This document shows, in pieces, positions 48,770 to 57,770 of a stretch of 64,000 nucleotides of DNA. Origin of the DNA: Pseudomonas saliphila (lineage in GTDB: Bacteria > Pseudomonadota > Gammaproteobacteria > Pseudomonadales > Pseudomonadaceae); the NCBI RefSeq assembly GCF_008638345.1, contig NZ_VTVA01000002.1, forward strand, positions 248,001-312,000, written 5' to 3'. The notes under the pieces are model-generated. The model worked only from the letters and a program-made list of their open reading frames with translations, did no database searches and was not told where the DNA came from. Numbering within the stretch: position 1 is the first letter of the stretch; every line of letters begins with the position of its first letter. The translations under genes and the position numbers were made by a program.

Positions 48770-49142
48770 CACCGCCAATCAGCCCATCAGGGTCATCGGT
48801 CACTACCAGCGTATTCGTCTCAAGGTTCACTGTCTTTTCCACGCTCCCCATACGCACCGTGAGCTGCAGCGTCTGCGGCTCACGGTTGAAACCGATAGTG
48901 CTTCCGGCCACGTTGATTGACGTCACGCCAGGGTCTTCAAGCAGCGCTTCGCGCAGGCCCAGCAGTACCTGATTCTCGGTCGTGGCATAGCGCTGTGTGG
49001 AGAGTACTTGTGAGGTGACGGCCACCAGACCCGCGCCAGTGATGCCCACCAGCAGAACGCTGACTAGCGCCTCGATGAGCGAAACTCCCTGCTGACGCAG
49101 CCGCTGTTTTACCGCCGACGCATTAATGGAATGGGTGTACAT
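48744..49142 (-). CDS. PilV/GspI-like minor pilin (second cluster)
   Basis: A 132-residue minor pilin: the leader ends in QQG, then VSLIEALVSVLLVGITGAGLVA with Glu at +5; the SLIEALV form is typical of GspI/PilV. The head is small and contains STQRYATTENQVLLGLREAL, the conserved region after the helix. GGGAGG lies before ATG 49142; the start overlaps the upstream GspH-like gene by 20 bases. Confidence 0.8.
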   Translation of the reverse strand: MYTHSINASAVKQRLRQQGVSLIEALVSVLLVGITGAGLVAVTSQVLSTQRYATTENQVLLGLREALLEDPGVTSINVAGSTIGFNREPQTLQLTVRMGSVEKTVNLETNTLVVTDDPDGLIGGDGGFQLGY

Positions 49143-49566
49143 CCGTCTCACCTCCCTTGGACAGGCGTGCAGTGAAGCCCGTGGCGTGCTGCCCACGATT
49201 GTTCAGCTCAATAGGAAAGCTTGCCCCCGTCAGGCTCAACTCCACCCCTGCCGGCAGCGTGGCTCGCCATAGGGTCTCATCGCAGACCCCAGAAGCGGTT
49301 TTGCACACCTTCAGCTGTCGGTCAGCAGTGTCATAGGCAATACGGGCTGCCGGCGCATCGCCAATAGCACCTAACGCGTTGCGCAGAGCCGCCGCCTTGG
49401 CATGACTGAACGCCTGGTTGATCTGACCGCCTGCGGTATGCAAATCCGCATTGGTCGTCCAGGAGGAAGTGAGCGGCGTGGCCGCCAGGGCCAGTAATGC
49501 GATGATCAACAGCACCACGGCCAGCTCGACCAAGGTCACACCGCTCTGCAGTCTGCAGCGCCTCAT
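49123..49566 (-). CDS. FimT/GspH-like minor pilin (second cluster)
   Basis: A 147-residue pilin-like protein. The leader MRRCRLQSG precedes VTLVELAVVLLIIALLALAATP, with Glu at +5. The head contains SHAKAAALRN, the GspH/FimT signature, and a Cys pair (KVCKTASGVCDE). The ATG (49566) overlaps the stop of the preceding pilin gene (TAATG), showing tight coupling. Confidence 0.82.
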   Translation of the reverse strand: MRRCRLQSGVTLVELAVVLLIIALLALAATPLTSSWTTNADLHTAGGQINQAFSHAKAAALRNALGAIGDAPAARIAYDTADRQLKVCKTASGVCDETLWRATLPAGVELSLTGASFPIELNNRGQHATGFTARLSKGGETDVHPFH

Positions 49567-50009
49567 TACCATGATGCAAAGCCACACTCTGACGTAGCAG
49601 AGCGCTGGTTCTCCCCGTCCAGGGTCAGGATGCAGCCTTGCATTGCACCGCTACCGGTCGCAGTCAGCCGATAAGGAGTGCTAGCAATGAACGCATGGGT
49701 GAAATGCTCAGACTGGGCAGGACGCCACTGACTGAATGCCGCCTTGAGCGCTGGGGTACCCGTGATATCCGCTGCCGGATAGGCGAGCGACCGCTGAAAG
49801 CGGCCCTCAACCACTGCGGCCAGCGATACGAGATCCGCGGCCGCCGTCTTGGCGCGACTCTTCTTGATGTAACCCTGATACGACGGCAAAGCGATAGCCG
49901 CGAGAATCCCGACGATCGCTATGACAACCATCAGCTCAATCAAGGTAAAACCACGGGTTTTGTAGGGGCGTACTCGTAGTGTCCGCTTGCAGTGCAACAT
50001 CGACCGCAT
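49566..50009 (-). CDS. PilE/PilA-like pilin heading the second cluster
   Basis: A 147-residue type IV pilin. The long basic leader [20 protein letters not shown] is cleaved before [20 protein letters not shown]. The head resembles PilE-type pilins ([20 protein letters not shown]) and has a C-terminal Cys pair ([16 protein letters not shown]) for a disulfide loop. Start 50009 has GGAG seven bases upstream. It could be a structural pilin for a distinct fibre or a PilE-like minor pilin; sequence alone does not decide. Confidence 0.8.
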   Translation of the reverse strand: MRSMLHCKRTLRVRPYKTRGFTLIELMVVIAIVGILAAIALPSYQGYIKKSRAKTAAADLVSLAAVVEGRFQRSLAYPAADITGTPALKAAFSQWRPAQSEHFTHAFIASTPYRLTATGSGAMQGCILTLDGENQRSATSECGFASW

Positions 50010-50133
50010 ACATAAGCTCCGATTGGATGTAGGGAACACGACCAACAATCAGAATGCGTCGGACCTGAACCCAGTATCCGCACACATCCTTGATCAACCT
50101 GTACCGTTCTAGAGCGTTGCCAGAAGGATTCTG

Positions 50134-50161
50134 ACAATATTGGGGGAAAAGATCACGTCAA
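50134..50161 (-). promoter_or_regulatory. possible sigma-70 promoter of the second pilin cluster
   Basis: On the minus strand, TTGACG, a 16-base spacer, then TATTGT, about 125 bases before the first pilin gene. The match is moderate and the leader would be long. Confidence 0.35.
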
Positions 50162-50298
50162 AATAGAGCCAGAAAACGAGAGACAACTATACGTTATTTT
50201 GCCGCATGCGACCTGGCGAGTTAGCCGTGGTCAAACGACGCAGTAAAGGGATTGTTCGAAGGGCTTCGGCCCTCCGAATTGCGATAACACGACACGTA

Positions 50299-51594
50299 TC
50301 AGCCCGCGTTTATGCGTAACAGATCCGCCAACGCCTCCATCGCAGGGATAGTCACCGGCATTGTCTGCGCACTGGTCGCCACCGGGTGCGACGATAACCG
50401 CACCATCACCATTCCGACCGCCGGGTTGATGTGGATCATCTGCCCATGCACACCCAGCGCCTCATAGGCGCCATCCTTGTTATGGCTGATCCACCACTGG
50501 TTGCGATAGGAATAACCCGGCTGAAAATCCCGTCCGGCTGCCTTGAATGCCTCACGGTCGCCACCTTCGCGGAGCGTCTGTACCACAGCGGGACTCACTA
50601 TCTGCTGGCCGTTGAACTCTCCGTTTAGACGCACCATCTCGGCAAAGCGCGCCAGATCACGCAGCGTCACGTTGAAACCCGCGCCCGCCCATTCGGCACC
50701 CTTCGGATCCAGCAGCATATAACCGTCCTGCTCGGCACCCAGCTTGCTCCAGATACGCTGTTCAATCAGCGCCGCGGTGGACAAACCGGTCACTCGCCGG
50801 AGAATCCAACCCAGCGTCTCCGTATGTGTGGTGCGATAACGAAACGCATTGCCGTGCTCATCCACCCCAGGGCCGATGGTCGGCAGATAGCTATACAGAT
50901 CTCGCGCACCGGCATAATCCGGGTGTACCGGGCTCATGCCCGCGGCACGGGAATATCTGGCGACATCGGAGGTACGATCAGCGTAGACCTCGCTGTAATC
51001 GATATCCGCCGTCATGTTCAGCACCTGCTGCACTGTCGCCCCGCGCCAGCCGCTGTCCTCCAACTCCGGCAGATAGCGGGTAACCAGCGCGTTGGGGTCC
51101 AGCGCGCCCTCCTCGATCAACTGCGTGGCCAGCAGCCCCACTACCGACTTGGTCACAGACCAGAGAATATGCGGCTCATCCGCAGGCACTCCCGCCTCAT
51201 ATTGCTCAAAGATGACCTTGCCGTGCTGCATGATCAGCACGCCATCGACATAGGTTGAATCCAGATATTGGACAAAGCTCATCGGCTCGCCATCCGGCCC
51301 GACGAAGGTCAGCTCGCCAATCTTCTGCTCCAGACCATCAGCGCGTAGCAACGCAGATACACCTTCATTACCACGAGCCACACGCCGGGACGGAAACAGC
51401 TCCCGCGCATGGTGAAAGCTCCACCGGGGATTGGGATACGGCCGCATAAACCCGGCCATCGTGACTTGTTTATCCGCAGGCGGCGGGAAACCTTCCATCA
51501 ACTGCAAAGGCTCAAAACGCACCGACTCGGGATCGGGCAGCTCCACAGCAGCACCTTGCGCAGACAACAGGACAGTAGCCAATGTCACCTCCAT
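50299..51594 (-). CDS. serine hydrolase, beta-lactamase class C family
   Basis: A 431-residue member of the beta-lactamase/penicillin-binding-like serine hydrolase family (also includes 6-aminohexanoate-dimer hydrolases and esterases). The nucleophile motif SVTK is at 146-149, followed by a YRTTHTE motif near residue 240 and a late HGQ. Substrate unknown. The N-terminus is odd: MEVTLATVLLSAQGAAVELP looks like the end of a signal peptide lacking its basic start. GGAGG overlaps the ATG codon itself and is better spaced for the in-frame TTG at 51582. The gene may have lost its true 5' end when the adjacent DNA was rearranged. Confidence 0.8.
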   Translation of the reverse strand: MEVTLATVLLSAQGAAVELPDPESVRFEPLQLMEGFPPPADKQVTMAGFMRPYPNPRWSFHHARELFPSRRVARGNEGVSALLRADGLEQKIGELTFVGPDGEPMSFVQYLDSTYVDGVLIMQHGKVIFEQYEAGVPADEPHILWSVTKSVVGLLATQLIEEGALDPNALVTRYLPELEDSGWRGATVQQVLNMTADIDYSEVYADRTSDVARYSRAAGMSPVHPDYAGARDLYSYLPTIGPGVDEHGNAFRYRTTHTETLGWILRRVTGLSTAALIEQRIWSKLGAEQDGYMLLDPKGAEWAGAGFNVTLRDLARFAEMVRLNGEFNGQQIVSPAVVQTLREGGDREAFKAAGRDFQPGYSYRNQWWISHNKDGAYEALGVHGQMIHINPAVGMVMVRLSSHPVATSAQTMPVTIPAMEALADLLRINAG

Positions 51595-51710
51595 TAATGA
51601 TCATTTGTTCACGGCGTAAGCACGCTGGCTCGGTTTTGTTATGGCTTGAGACTATCCAAGCGGGGGTGATAGTGCCAATGAGGGAGGGGGTGGATTGGTT
51701 AGCTGAATGG

Positions 51711-51862
51711 TCGGGGATCAGGGTTGCGGCGAAAGCAGGCGGGGAGCCGATGGATTATGGCACGAGCTATCGCGACGAGAACGGTAAGACCCGCGGCCGG
51801 TCGATGAATCGACCGTGGATCCGCGGGGGTTCCGAATCAGCCGACTTTAGAATCGGCTGCTT
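51711..51862 (+). pseudogene. decayed 3' remnant of a PQQ-type sugar dehydrogenase gene with its terminator
   Basis: The plus strand encodes GGEPMDYGTSYRDENGKTRG in one frame, clearly related to SGEPIDFVTGFRDDDGKTRG of the intact dehydrogenase (45216-45275). DNA alignment by eye gives about 73% identity over 63 bases, then an identical 17-base ACCGTGGATCCGCGGGG block reached after a one-base deletion. A hairpin CAGCCGA/TCGGCTG with CTTT follows (51838-51862), like the terminator of the intact gene. No functional protein is expected. This accounts for the 305-base gap between the serine hydrolase and pilE; the left half (51600-51700) shows nothing recognisable. Confidence 0.75.
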
Positions 51863-51899
51863 TCAGTAGAATCTGGCGAGACTCATCTGATCCAAATGG

Positions 51900-52328
51900 C
51901 TACCAGCACGCATCAACAGATGTTGCAGACTTATCACCGGTATGGGACAAGCGGAGCTCGCCACAAGTGGTGTCATTTGCGAGTTGTACGTTGATAGGTT
52001 CGGCAACGACCGTATAGCTGCGTTGCGCCAAATTATCCAAGCTAATGGTATACCGAGTATCGAGATTACTTGCGCTAGAGCAGTTTAGGGCGGGCACGGC
52101 ACCTGCATCTATATCGTATGTCAGGTTCGTGCTGTAGTACCGCTCCATAAATTGCGCATATTCCGACATACAGGCTTTTGCTGCCTCACGGTATGTTCTC
52201 GTCACATGGTTAACGTAAGACGGATAAGCGATAGCCGCCAATATACCGATGATCACTACCACAATCATTACTTCGATCAGCGTAAAGCCAACCTGCTTCC
52301 TGACGCTTGAACCGTTTCCCTTGCGCAT
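51900..52328 (-). CDS. pilE: type IV pilus minor pilin PilE
   Basis: A 142-residue minor pilin. The leader MRKGNGSSVRKQVG precedes [20 protein letters not shown] with Glu at +5. YREAAKACMSEYAQFMERYY after the helix and the C-terminal Cys pair (TTCGELRL, DACW) match PilE proteins. It is last in the operon, nine bases after pilY1 if ATG 52328 is used (an overlapping GTG at 52340 is possible). Confidence 0.92.
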   Translation of the reverse strand: MRKGNGSSVRKQVGFTLIEVMIVVVIIGILAAIAYPSYVNHVTRTYREAAKACMSEYAQFMERYYSTNLTYDIDAGAVPALNCSSASNLDTRYTISLDNLAQRSYTVVAEPINVQLANDTTCGELRLSHTGDKSATSVDACW

Positions 52329-52336
52329 AATTCTTC

Positions 52337-55300
52337 TCACTGTCCTGTGTTAATCAGTTCACGCCAAGAGGTGCGGCCGGCACCCGTCGAAAACGGATTG
52401 ATATCAATCTGCCGGATCTTTCCATCGTCAGTTGGAATTAGCATTTCCTCATCAAGGAATGAAGGGTTACTGAAACCAGTATCAAGACCCACCCCAGAGG
52501 CAGGCACCTCTTCCCCTCCGACCGTAACGAGATCCCCCGCTGTGAATAGAGAGTCCCCATTCAGATCAAAATAGGTATCGACCAGCCTCGCGCCAGTAAA
52601 AGGATCGATCGCCATGATGACACCTCGCCCTGAGGGAGCACAAGGATCGCTAGCATCAGGGATTCGAGTGTTACCAATCAACGCGCTACCTTGGAACTGG
52701 TTCGGCGTTACCATTCTTTCGCCTAAAGCATCAGAGCCGACAATCAGGTCTATAAACCATCCAGCTTTATCATTGAGATCCTCCCGGGCGCCCTCTTCGA
52801 TTACCCGAGCTGTAAGGCCGTTACCAACAGGAACGTCCGCCAGGATCTTGCGCTCAAGAAGGTCATCTCGATCAACCGATATGCCAGTGTCCTTTACGCC
52901 ATACCAGGACTGCACAGTGAAGTCACTCAGATCACCCGTATTGACGTAACTACCGGTTCCAAAAAATAACCACAACTGCTGGTTGTAGGGCGAGCGGCCA
53001 ACGAGCGGCATAGCAGTGATCGGCTGGATGGCTCCGCTAGGATTTATACTCGCTGCGGTGAATAACGATGTTGCCGTGGGGCTATCGGTGCCAACTGCAC
53101 CGATCTTCCACAGGTTGCCCTGCCAGTCACCCGCATAAACGGTGTCAGTGAATCCATCTCCATCACTGTCCCATGCTCGCACGCCCGATAACCCGTTTTC
53201 GGTGGCTGCGGAAACTGCAAAGGATTGAGGTGCCCCATCAAACAAACCGACAGAGATTAGATTCGCTATACCGCTTTCACTATTAGGACCATTTCCAAGA
53301 AGAACGGCCCATTTTCCATTAGCGACCTGCGCTATCACTGGTCTCCCAGAATTAACACCGAGCGCCGGGATATCGGTAGAGTCCTTTTCCCACATAAATT
53401 GGACGTTAGCCGGATCGGTAATATCAAGCGCAAAAACCGCGTTATTAGTCTCGCCTTCCTGATCAACCCCACCCGCTCCCAAGGTCCCTATCAAGACCGT
53501 ACGCCAGTTGGTGCCATCGTAGGCATCTGCGACAGTCAACTCACCGTCGACAAAATAACGGTGTTCATAATCGTTTCGCGCGAGCACGCCTAAGCCATTC
53601 TGAACGACCGTATGAGGGATATAGGCGAAAACTTCCTTCCCGCTAGCATCCTCTCCAACTGAGGCGTCAAAACCATGCAACATGCCATCGTTAGATCCTA
53701 CATATACGACCGCGTCCCTGTCAGATTTGCCCGCTGCCCAAGATGCATATTCTTCAGAACCATTAAAAGTGCGATTTCTGAATAACGTCGTACTAGGGGC
53801 GCCCACATATACGGGTTGCGAATTTACGATATCCCCGAGAACTCCCTGTCTAATGCGAAAACCGTTCCCCTTGTTTTCATTGCTACTGTCACCGCGAAGA
53901 TAATTAATCAAATCCGCCGTGCGATTCGCGTCGACTCCAGCGGCGTTCCTCAGCGCATCTTTTATTGTTGCGGGGAGCGTTGTGTTGGTGGAAATGAAAT
54001 TCATCATTTCAGTCCCAGTCCCAACCCTTATAGAACGCGCGTCGTGTGAAGGCAATTGACTGGCAGCACTCCAAGCAGGAGTCAGATTCACTTCACCTGT
54101 ATCTGCATCAATGATGTACGCGTTTAGATTTCCGGTCCAAGAGCCGCTAGTGTACTCAGCCTGGAAGGTAGCTGCGCCCTCCTTCAGCACCGTCGAGTTC
54201 AACGCAAGAGAAGAGCGGTTCCCTTGTCGCTCACTCTGAATATCCGAAAAGGCTTGAGTGAGACTGGCCACCAGATCCGCAGCCTTGTTTACCGTATAGA
54301 AATTGTCAGGTTTTTGCATGCTGACAGTATCAGATTCATTAGGGGATAGGGTCCCCCCATTTGTATACCACCACTCCAAAGGCAACACAGCACTTCGAGT
54401 CGCGGGATCATAGTCCTCTGGAACCTTCAAGCCACCGTACTTAGCCGCCAGCCAATACTGGTTCGCACTCTTCCCTTTCAGCTTCCCATACTCCTGAATA
54501 TCGATCCAATAGGTAGACATTGTTTGCTTACCATCTATATCAGACCGCAAATCCTGAGTATTAGCGTTATAGGCTAACGCAGCAATATATGCCGATCTAT
54601 GACCATTAACCAGATCACCATGCAAAGCGAATCCACCATTCTCTTTATTTTGGAGCGAAACAATTCTGGTCAATTCTGTCTCAACATTCACATCATCATC
54701 GGAAGGCGGGGTCCCTTTTCCACTGCCACTACCGCCTGGCAGCGTCCTATCATAATGGGTATTGGTATCTCCAATTCCAAGTGCGAAGTTCTTTTGGCAT
54801 GAAAACTGGACAGGATCGGAGAAGCCATCCCTGTCTGGATGCCAATCCCTTATCACAGGAAGACCGTCAACCAAGACACCCACATTAGAGCTACTTTCAA
54901 TGCTGCCATAATTTGTAGGGGAAGAAAGTTTTTTAAGATACCTGTACGCCAAGTAGTAAAGTTCACTGACCGTATCATATTTCTTGTAGCGCGCATCATC
55001 CACTATCATGCCTGCGTTATTAATAGTGTTAATAACTCCGCTAGAAACTACGGTCCCTATAGAATTCTGTGCATCAACGGGGTCTGGATTTTGGTCAAAC
55101 ACACCGTCATCATTCCATTCTCTATTTGGGTTCGCTTCCCAAATATTATCTTCATTCAGGCGCTTCGGGCCAACATATTTCATACGGGCGCGCATACCTA
55201 CGCCTTCAAACTCATTGAAAGCGCCCTCGCCATCTCCGAGATAAGAAAAATGGCTAAAACGCATGCTGTCCGAATATTCCTGAATAAGTCCCTCAGGCTT

Positions 55301-56113
55301 ACTATTTCCTCCATACTCGTTGCAATTCAGCTCTTCTAGCCCCTTGACACAAACTTTTACACGGACAGTTGCAATATATTCCTTTTCGGCGTGGCCACTC
55401 CAACCTCCCTTGCTTGAGTCACCGTTATGCACGGTATAGTTTTTATGCTCACTAGGATTATAATCAACCTTATCACCGCCCCATACATTTCCGCTGATAA
55501 AATACAGCTTATTTCCCAGGCGCTTGACACTAGCAGTCAACGTTGCAAATGGGAGTGGAGTTAGTTTTTTTATTAAATCCTTATTTGAGTTTATCTGGCT
55601 ATCCGGAAAGTTTTCATCACTTCCTTGCCCTGTATCCCAGCCTTTTTCTAGCCAAGTCTCTCCATCTGTATCACGAGCTCGATGACCACCTGTCAGGACG
55701 CTTCGGAACACATCGATAGCTTGGCTTGTAGACCAGTTAAGGAAATGACCGCTCCAGTAAAGACCTTGACAGTCACTGCCGCTCCAGTTTACAGGCTTAA
55801 AGTGTCTATTCTCTTCATTTTGATCATAGACATACTCATAGCATTTTTTGCTATCGAAGTAGCCCACGTATTCGTCACTCGAGCTGTAGCTCGTATCTAT
55901 TTTTTGTCCAGGTGCACCGTTGTTGGCTTTCGAAACCATTGTTGGGAATTCGAACGAACCGATTATCGCCATGTTCCCTGGCACCGGCTTGGCCACAAGG
56001 AGTGGTTGCTGATCGATGCCAACGGCAGCCGTGGCGGTCCCAGTGGACAGAACCAAGCTCAATGCAAAAGGGGTAAAGCCCGACAAGGTCGAGCGAAGGC
56101 GGCGGCTGTCCAT
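52337..56113 (-). CDS. pilY1: type IV pilus tip-associated protein PilY1
   Basis: A 1258-residue exported protein that with minor pilins primes and caps the pilus and can act as adhesin and surface sensor. A signal peptide is evident (GFTPFALSLVLSTGTATAA). The C-terminal half is the PilY1 beta-propeller (GNFRIRQG-like region at about 770, DAVVYVGSNDGMLHGFDASV, RTVLIGTLGAGG) with a calcium-loop-like DSDGDGFTD near residue 980 and a second acidic loop DLNGDSLFTAGD near 1205. The N-terminal half has GNMAIIGSFEFPTM where vWA-type PilY1 proteins carry a DxSxS metal site, so no MIDAS is visible. The N-terminal half is much more AT-rich than its neighbours. ATG 56113 is chosen over GTG 56137. Confidence 0.92.
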   Translation of the reverse strand: MDSRRLRSTLSGFTPFALSLVLSTGTATAAVGIDQQPLLVAKPVPGNMAIIGSFEFPTMVSKANNGAPGQKIDTSYSSSDEYVGYFDSKKCYEYVYDQNEENRHFKPVNWSGSDCQGLYWSGHFLNWSTSQAIDVFRSVLTGGHRARDTDGETWLEKGWDTGQGSDENFPDSQINSNKDLIKKLTPLPFATLTASVKRLGNKLYFISGNVWGGDKVDYNPSEHKNYTVHNGDSSKGGWSGHAEKEYIATVRVKVCVKGLEELNCNEYGGNSKPEGLIQEYSDSMRFSHFSYLGDGEGAFNEFEGVGMRARMKYVGPKRLNEDNIWEANPNREWNDDGVFDQNPDPVDAQNSIGTVVSSGVINTINNAGMIVDDARYKKYDTVSELYYLAYRYLKKLSSPTNYGSIESSSNVGVLVDGLPVIRDWHPDRDGFSDPVQFSCQKNFALGIGDTNTHYDRTLPGGSGSGKGTPPSDDDVNVETELTRIVSLQNKENGGFALHGDLVNGHRSAYIAALAYNANTQDLRSDIDGKQTMSTYWIDIQEYGKLKGKSANQYWLAAKYGGLKVPEDYDPATRSAVLPLEWWYTNGGTLSPNESDTVSMQKPDNFYTVNKAADLVASLTQAFSDIQSERQGNRSSLALNSTVLKEGAATFQAEYTSGSWTGNLNAYIIDADTGEVNLTPAWSAASQLPSHDARSIRVGTGTEMMNFISTNTTLPATIKDALRNAAGVDANRTADLINYLRGDSSNENKGNGFRIRQGVLGDIVNSQPVYVGAPSTTLFRNRTFNGSEEYASWAAGKSDRDAVVYVGSNDGMLHGFDASVGEDASGKEVFAYIPHTVVQNGLGVLARNDYEHRYFVDGELTVADAYDGTNWRTVLIGTLGAGGVDQEGETNNAVFALDITDPANVQFMWEKDSTDIPALGVNSGRPVIAQVANGKWAVLLGNGPNSESGIANLISVGLFDGAPQSFAVSAATENGLSGVRAWDSDGDGFTDTVYAGDWQGNLWKIGAVGTDSPTATSLFTAASINPSGAIQPITAMPLVGRSPYNQQLWLFFGTGSYVNTGDLSDFTVQSWYGVKDTGISVDRDDLLERKILADVPVGNGLTARVIEEGAREDLNDKAGWFIDLIVGSDALGERMVTPNQFQGSALIGNTRIPDASDPCAPSGRGVIMAIDPFTGARLVDTYFDLNGDSLFTAGDLVTVGGEEVPASGVGLDTGFSNPSFLDEEMLIPTDDGKIRQIDINPFSTGAGRTSWRELINTGQ

Positions 56114-56133
56114 AGTCCAGTTTCCTTTCCGGT

Positions 56134-56703
56134 TCACAGGTTTTGCTTAACAGTTATTTGCAGAGCCACGACGGAGCGACCATCATCGCCTCTTACCGTG
56201 CTACGGCCAGTAATACGATAGAGTTCAGCGCTAGGCGGCGTTTCATCACAACCAGCGTAGTTTGCGCAATTTGCGCTGTCCGCGAGGCCAAATTCGTCGG
56301 TTCCCCCGATCTCGCCCATTTTTTCTACATAGTACTGAGGGCTACCTGCCATCAAATCAGTATTTACTAGGTAGCTGCTGCCAACATTATTCCACCCTGA
56401 ATTACTATTCGGTTCAAAGGTATTGCGCGGTGTGGGTGGGCAACCATGAGTGGCAGGATTGAAAGTGGAGGGATCTACGATAACACAATCAATTGGCGTC
56501 GCGGCTCCCGACTCCAGCGCCGCTTCTCCCGCTCTCAACGCCGATTCAGCAGCCTGGTAAGCGAGCGAGCGATCGTAGAGGTTACCTGTCATTTTTTCGC
56601 TTAAAGTGGCACCCCGAATCGCTGCAAGCCCGATTGTTGTAGAAATTAATAGCATAATCAGGGCGATCAGTAACGCCGCGCCAGATTGTTGATGTCTTTT
56701 CAT
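56134..56703 (-). CDS. pilX: type IV pilus minor pilin PilX
   Basis: A 189-residue PilX/GspK homologue. The leader MKRHQQSG precedes AALLIALIMLLISTTIGLAAIRG, lacking the +5 Glu as usual in PilX. The conserved ATLSEKMTGNLYDRSLAYQAAESALRAGEAAL block is the PilX_N/PilX signature, split here by residue: ATLSEKMTGN then AYQAAESALR. It overlaps pilW by four bases (ATGA) and is followed by pilY1 after 20 bases. Confidence 0.92.
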   Translation of the reverse strand: MKRHQQSGAALLIALIMLLISTTIGLAAIRGATLSEKMTGNLYDRSLAYQAAESALRAGEAALESGAATPIDCVIVDPSTFNPATHGCPPTPRNTFEPNSNSGWNNVGSSYLVNTDLMAGSPQYYVEKMGEIGGTDEFGLADSANCANYAGCDETPPSAELYRITGRSTVRGDDGRSVVALQITVKQNL

Positions 56704-57770
56704 AGCGAGCGATTCCTGATTGCAATGACACTGGTCAATTCTCGGGAGAGACGCCCGTCATTCTCGCTAGCATCGGTAGAAATATTCCTATCCAGAGTCG
56801 CCAGCTTCAACGAGACCTCTACTGCATTCACATCGGCCCAGTTCGTGACTTCACCTGCATTGACGAAGCTGGATGTATCGACAAGCCTGTACCTCAAGTT
56901 CACGTCAATCACACCGGTAGCTATTTCTATTTGCGTCAAACTATTACCGGTCGAATCTAGTCTTGCCATAAACAAAGAACGCCCGCCCTCACCTGCACGA
57001 CCTGTGTCTCCAATATACCAGGCCACTGATTCAAACTTAGCGACAACCGTATTCGGCCCATACGGCCCTCTATTACCATTTATATCGCACGGCTGATTAT
57101 CGTTATTTCCCGGAATAATCGGACCCAACCCTTTAGTGCAGTTTCCAGGCTCCTGCTTATCACCTGTATTTGCAACAATTGTTCCAGAACCTTGACCACT
57201 TCCGTTTGTCATTTGAAATATGGTGCCTTGCTTTGCGTTACAAACCAGCAATATCTCTCCATCTTGCAGCCCATGCGGATCCCCATCAGCGGTACCAACC
57301 GTGAAGTTAGCAGAGCTATTATCGTCATCATATGTCGCCATATATATATTTCCGACTACACCTGAGACAAGTATCAGAGCCTCTGTGCCATCAACCCGGT
57401 TATCGACACCATTAAGCACCTTATCGGCGGCCACCCCGTGTATTCCGTCAGCAAAATCATACTGCCAGGGGGTTTCACCCTCCGTGTTTGCCGGCATAAG
57501 AATATTGACCAGGTCAATATCCTTTCCACAAGGTACGTTTCCAGCCTGCCGGATATCCCTTGCCAGCAGTTCATAACCGACTCGCAAGCTATCTTGAATT
57601 TGAGACAATCCTTTTGTAGTTCTAAAGCTCTGCATATTGGACAGCATAATCCCGGTTACAGCGCCGATTATAACTAGCCCTAGCACTAAAGAAATCATCA
57701 GTTCGATTAATGCGAGCCCTTGCTCTCGGAGACGCCCCACCAGGATTATTTGGCTTATAGCTTTTCTCAT
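56700..57770 (-). CDS. pilW: type IV pilus minor pilin PilW
   Basis: A 356-residue PilW/GspJ homologue with leader MRKAISQIILVGRLREQG and helix LALIELMISLVLGLVIIGAV (Glu at +5). The post-helix QSFRTTKGLSQIQDSLRVGY and LLARDIRQAG are the PilW signature. The large head contains NGSGQGSGTIV and Cys pairs. ATG 57770 overlaps the pilV stop (ATGA); the longer in-frame version to 57920 is rejected. AT content is higher than in neighbouring chromosome genes. Confidence 0.92.
   Translation of the reverse strand: MRKAISQIILVGRLREQGLALIELMISLVLGLVIIGAVTGIMLSNMQSFRTTKGLSQIQDSLRVGYELLARDIRQAGNVPCGKDIDLVNILMPANTEGETPWQYDFADGIHGVAADKVLNGVDNRVDGTEALILVSGVVGNIYMATYDDDNSSANFTVGTADGDPHGLQDGEILLVCNAKQGTIFQMTNGSGQGSGTIVANTGDKQEPGNCTKGLGPIIPGNNDNQPCDINGNRGPYGPNTVVAKFESVAWYIGDTGRAGEGGRSLFMARLDSTGNSLTQIEIATGVIDVNLRYRLVDTSSFVNAGEVTNWADVNAVEVSLKLATLDRNISTDASENDGRLSRELTSVIAIRNRSL

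Noticed and set aside
50255-50275. AGGGC-ttcg-GCCCT hairpin after the serine hydrolase
   Set aside because: No T tract; could be a weak terminator but support is insufficient.
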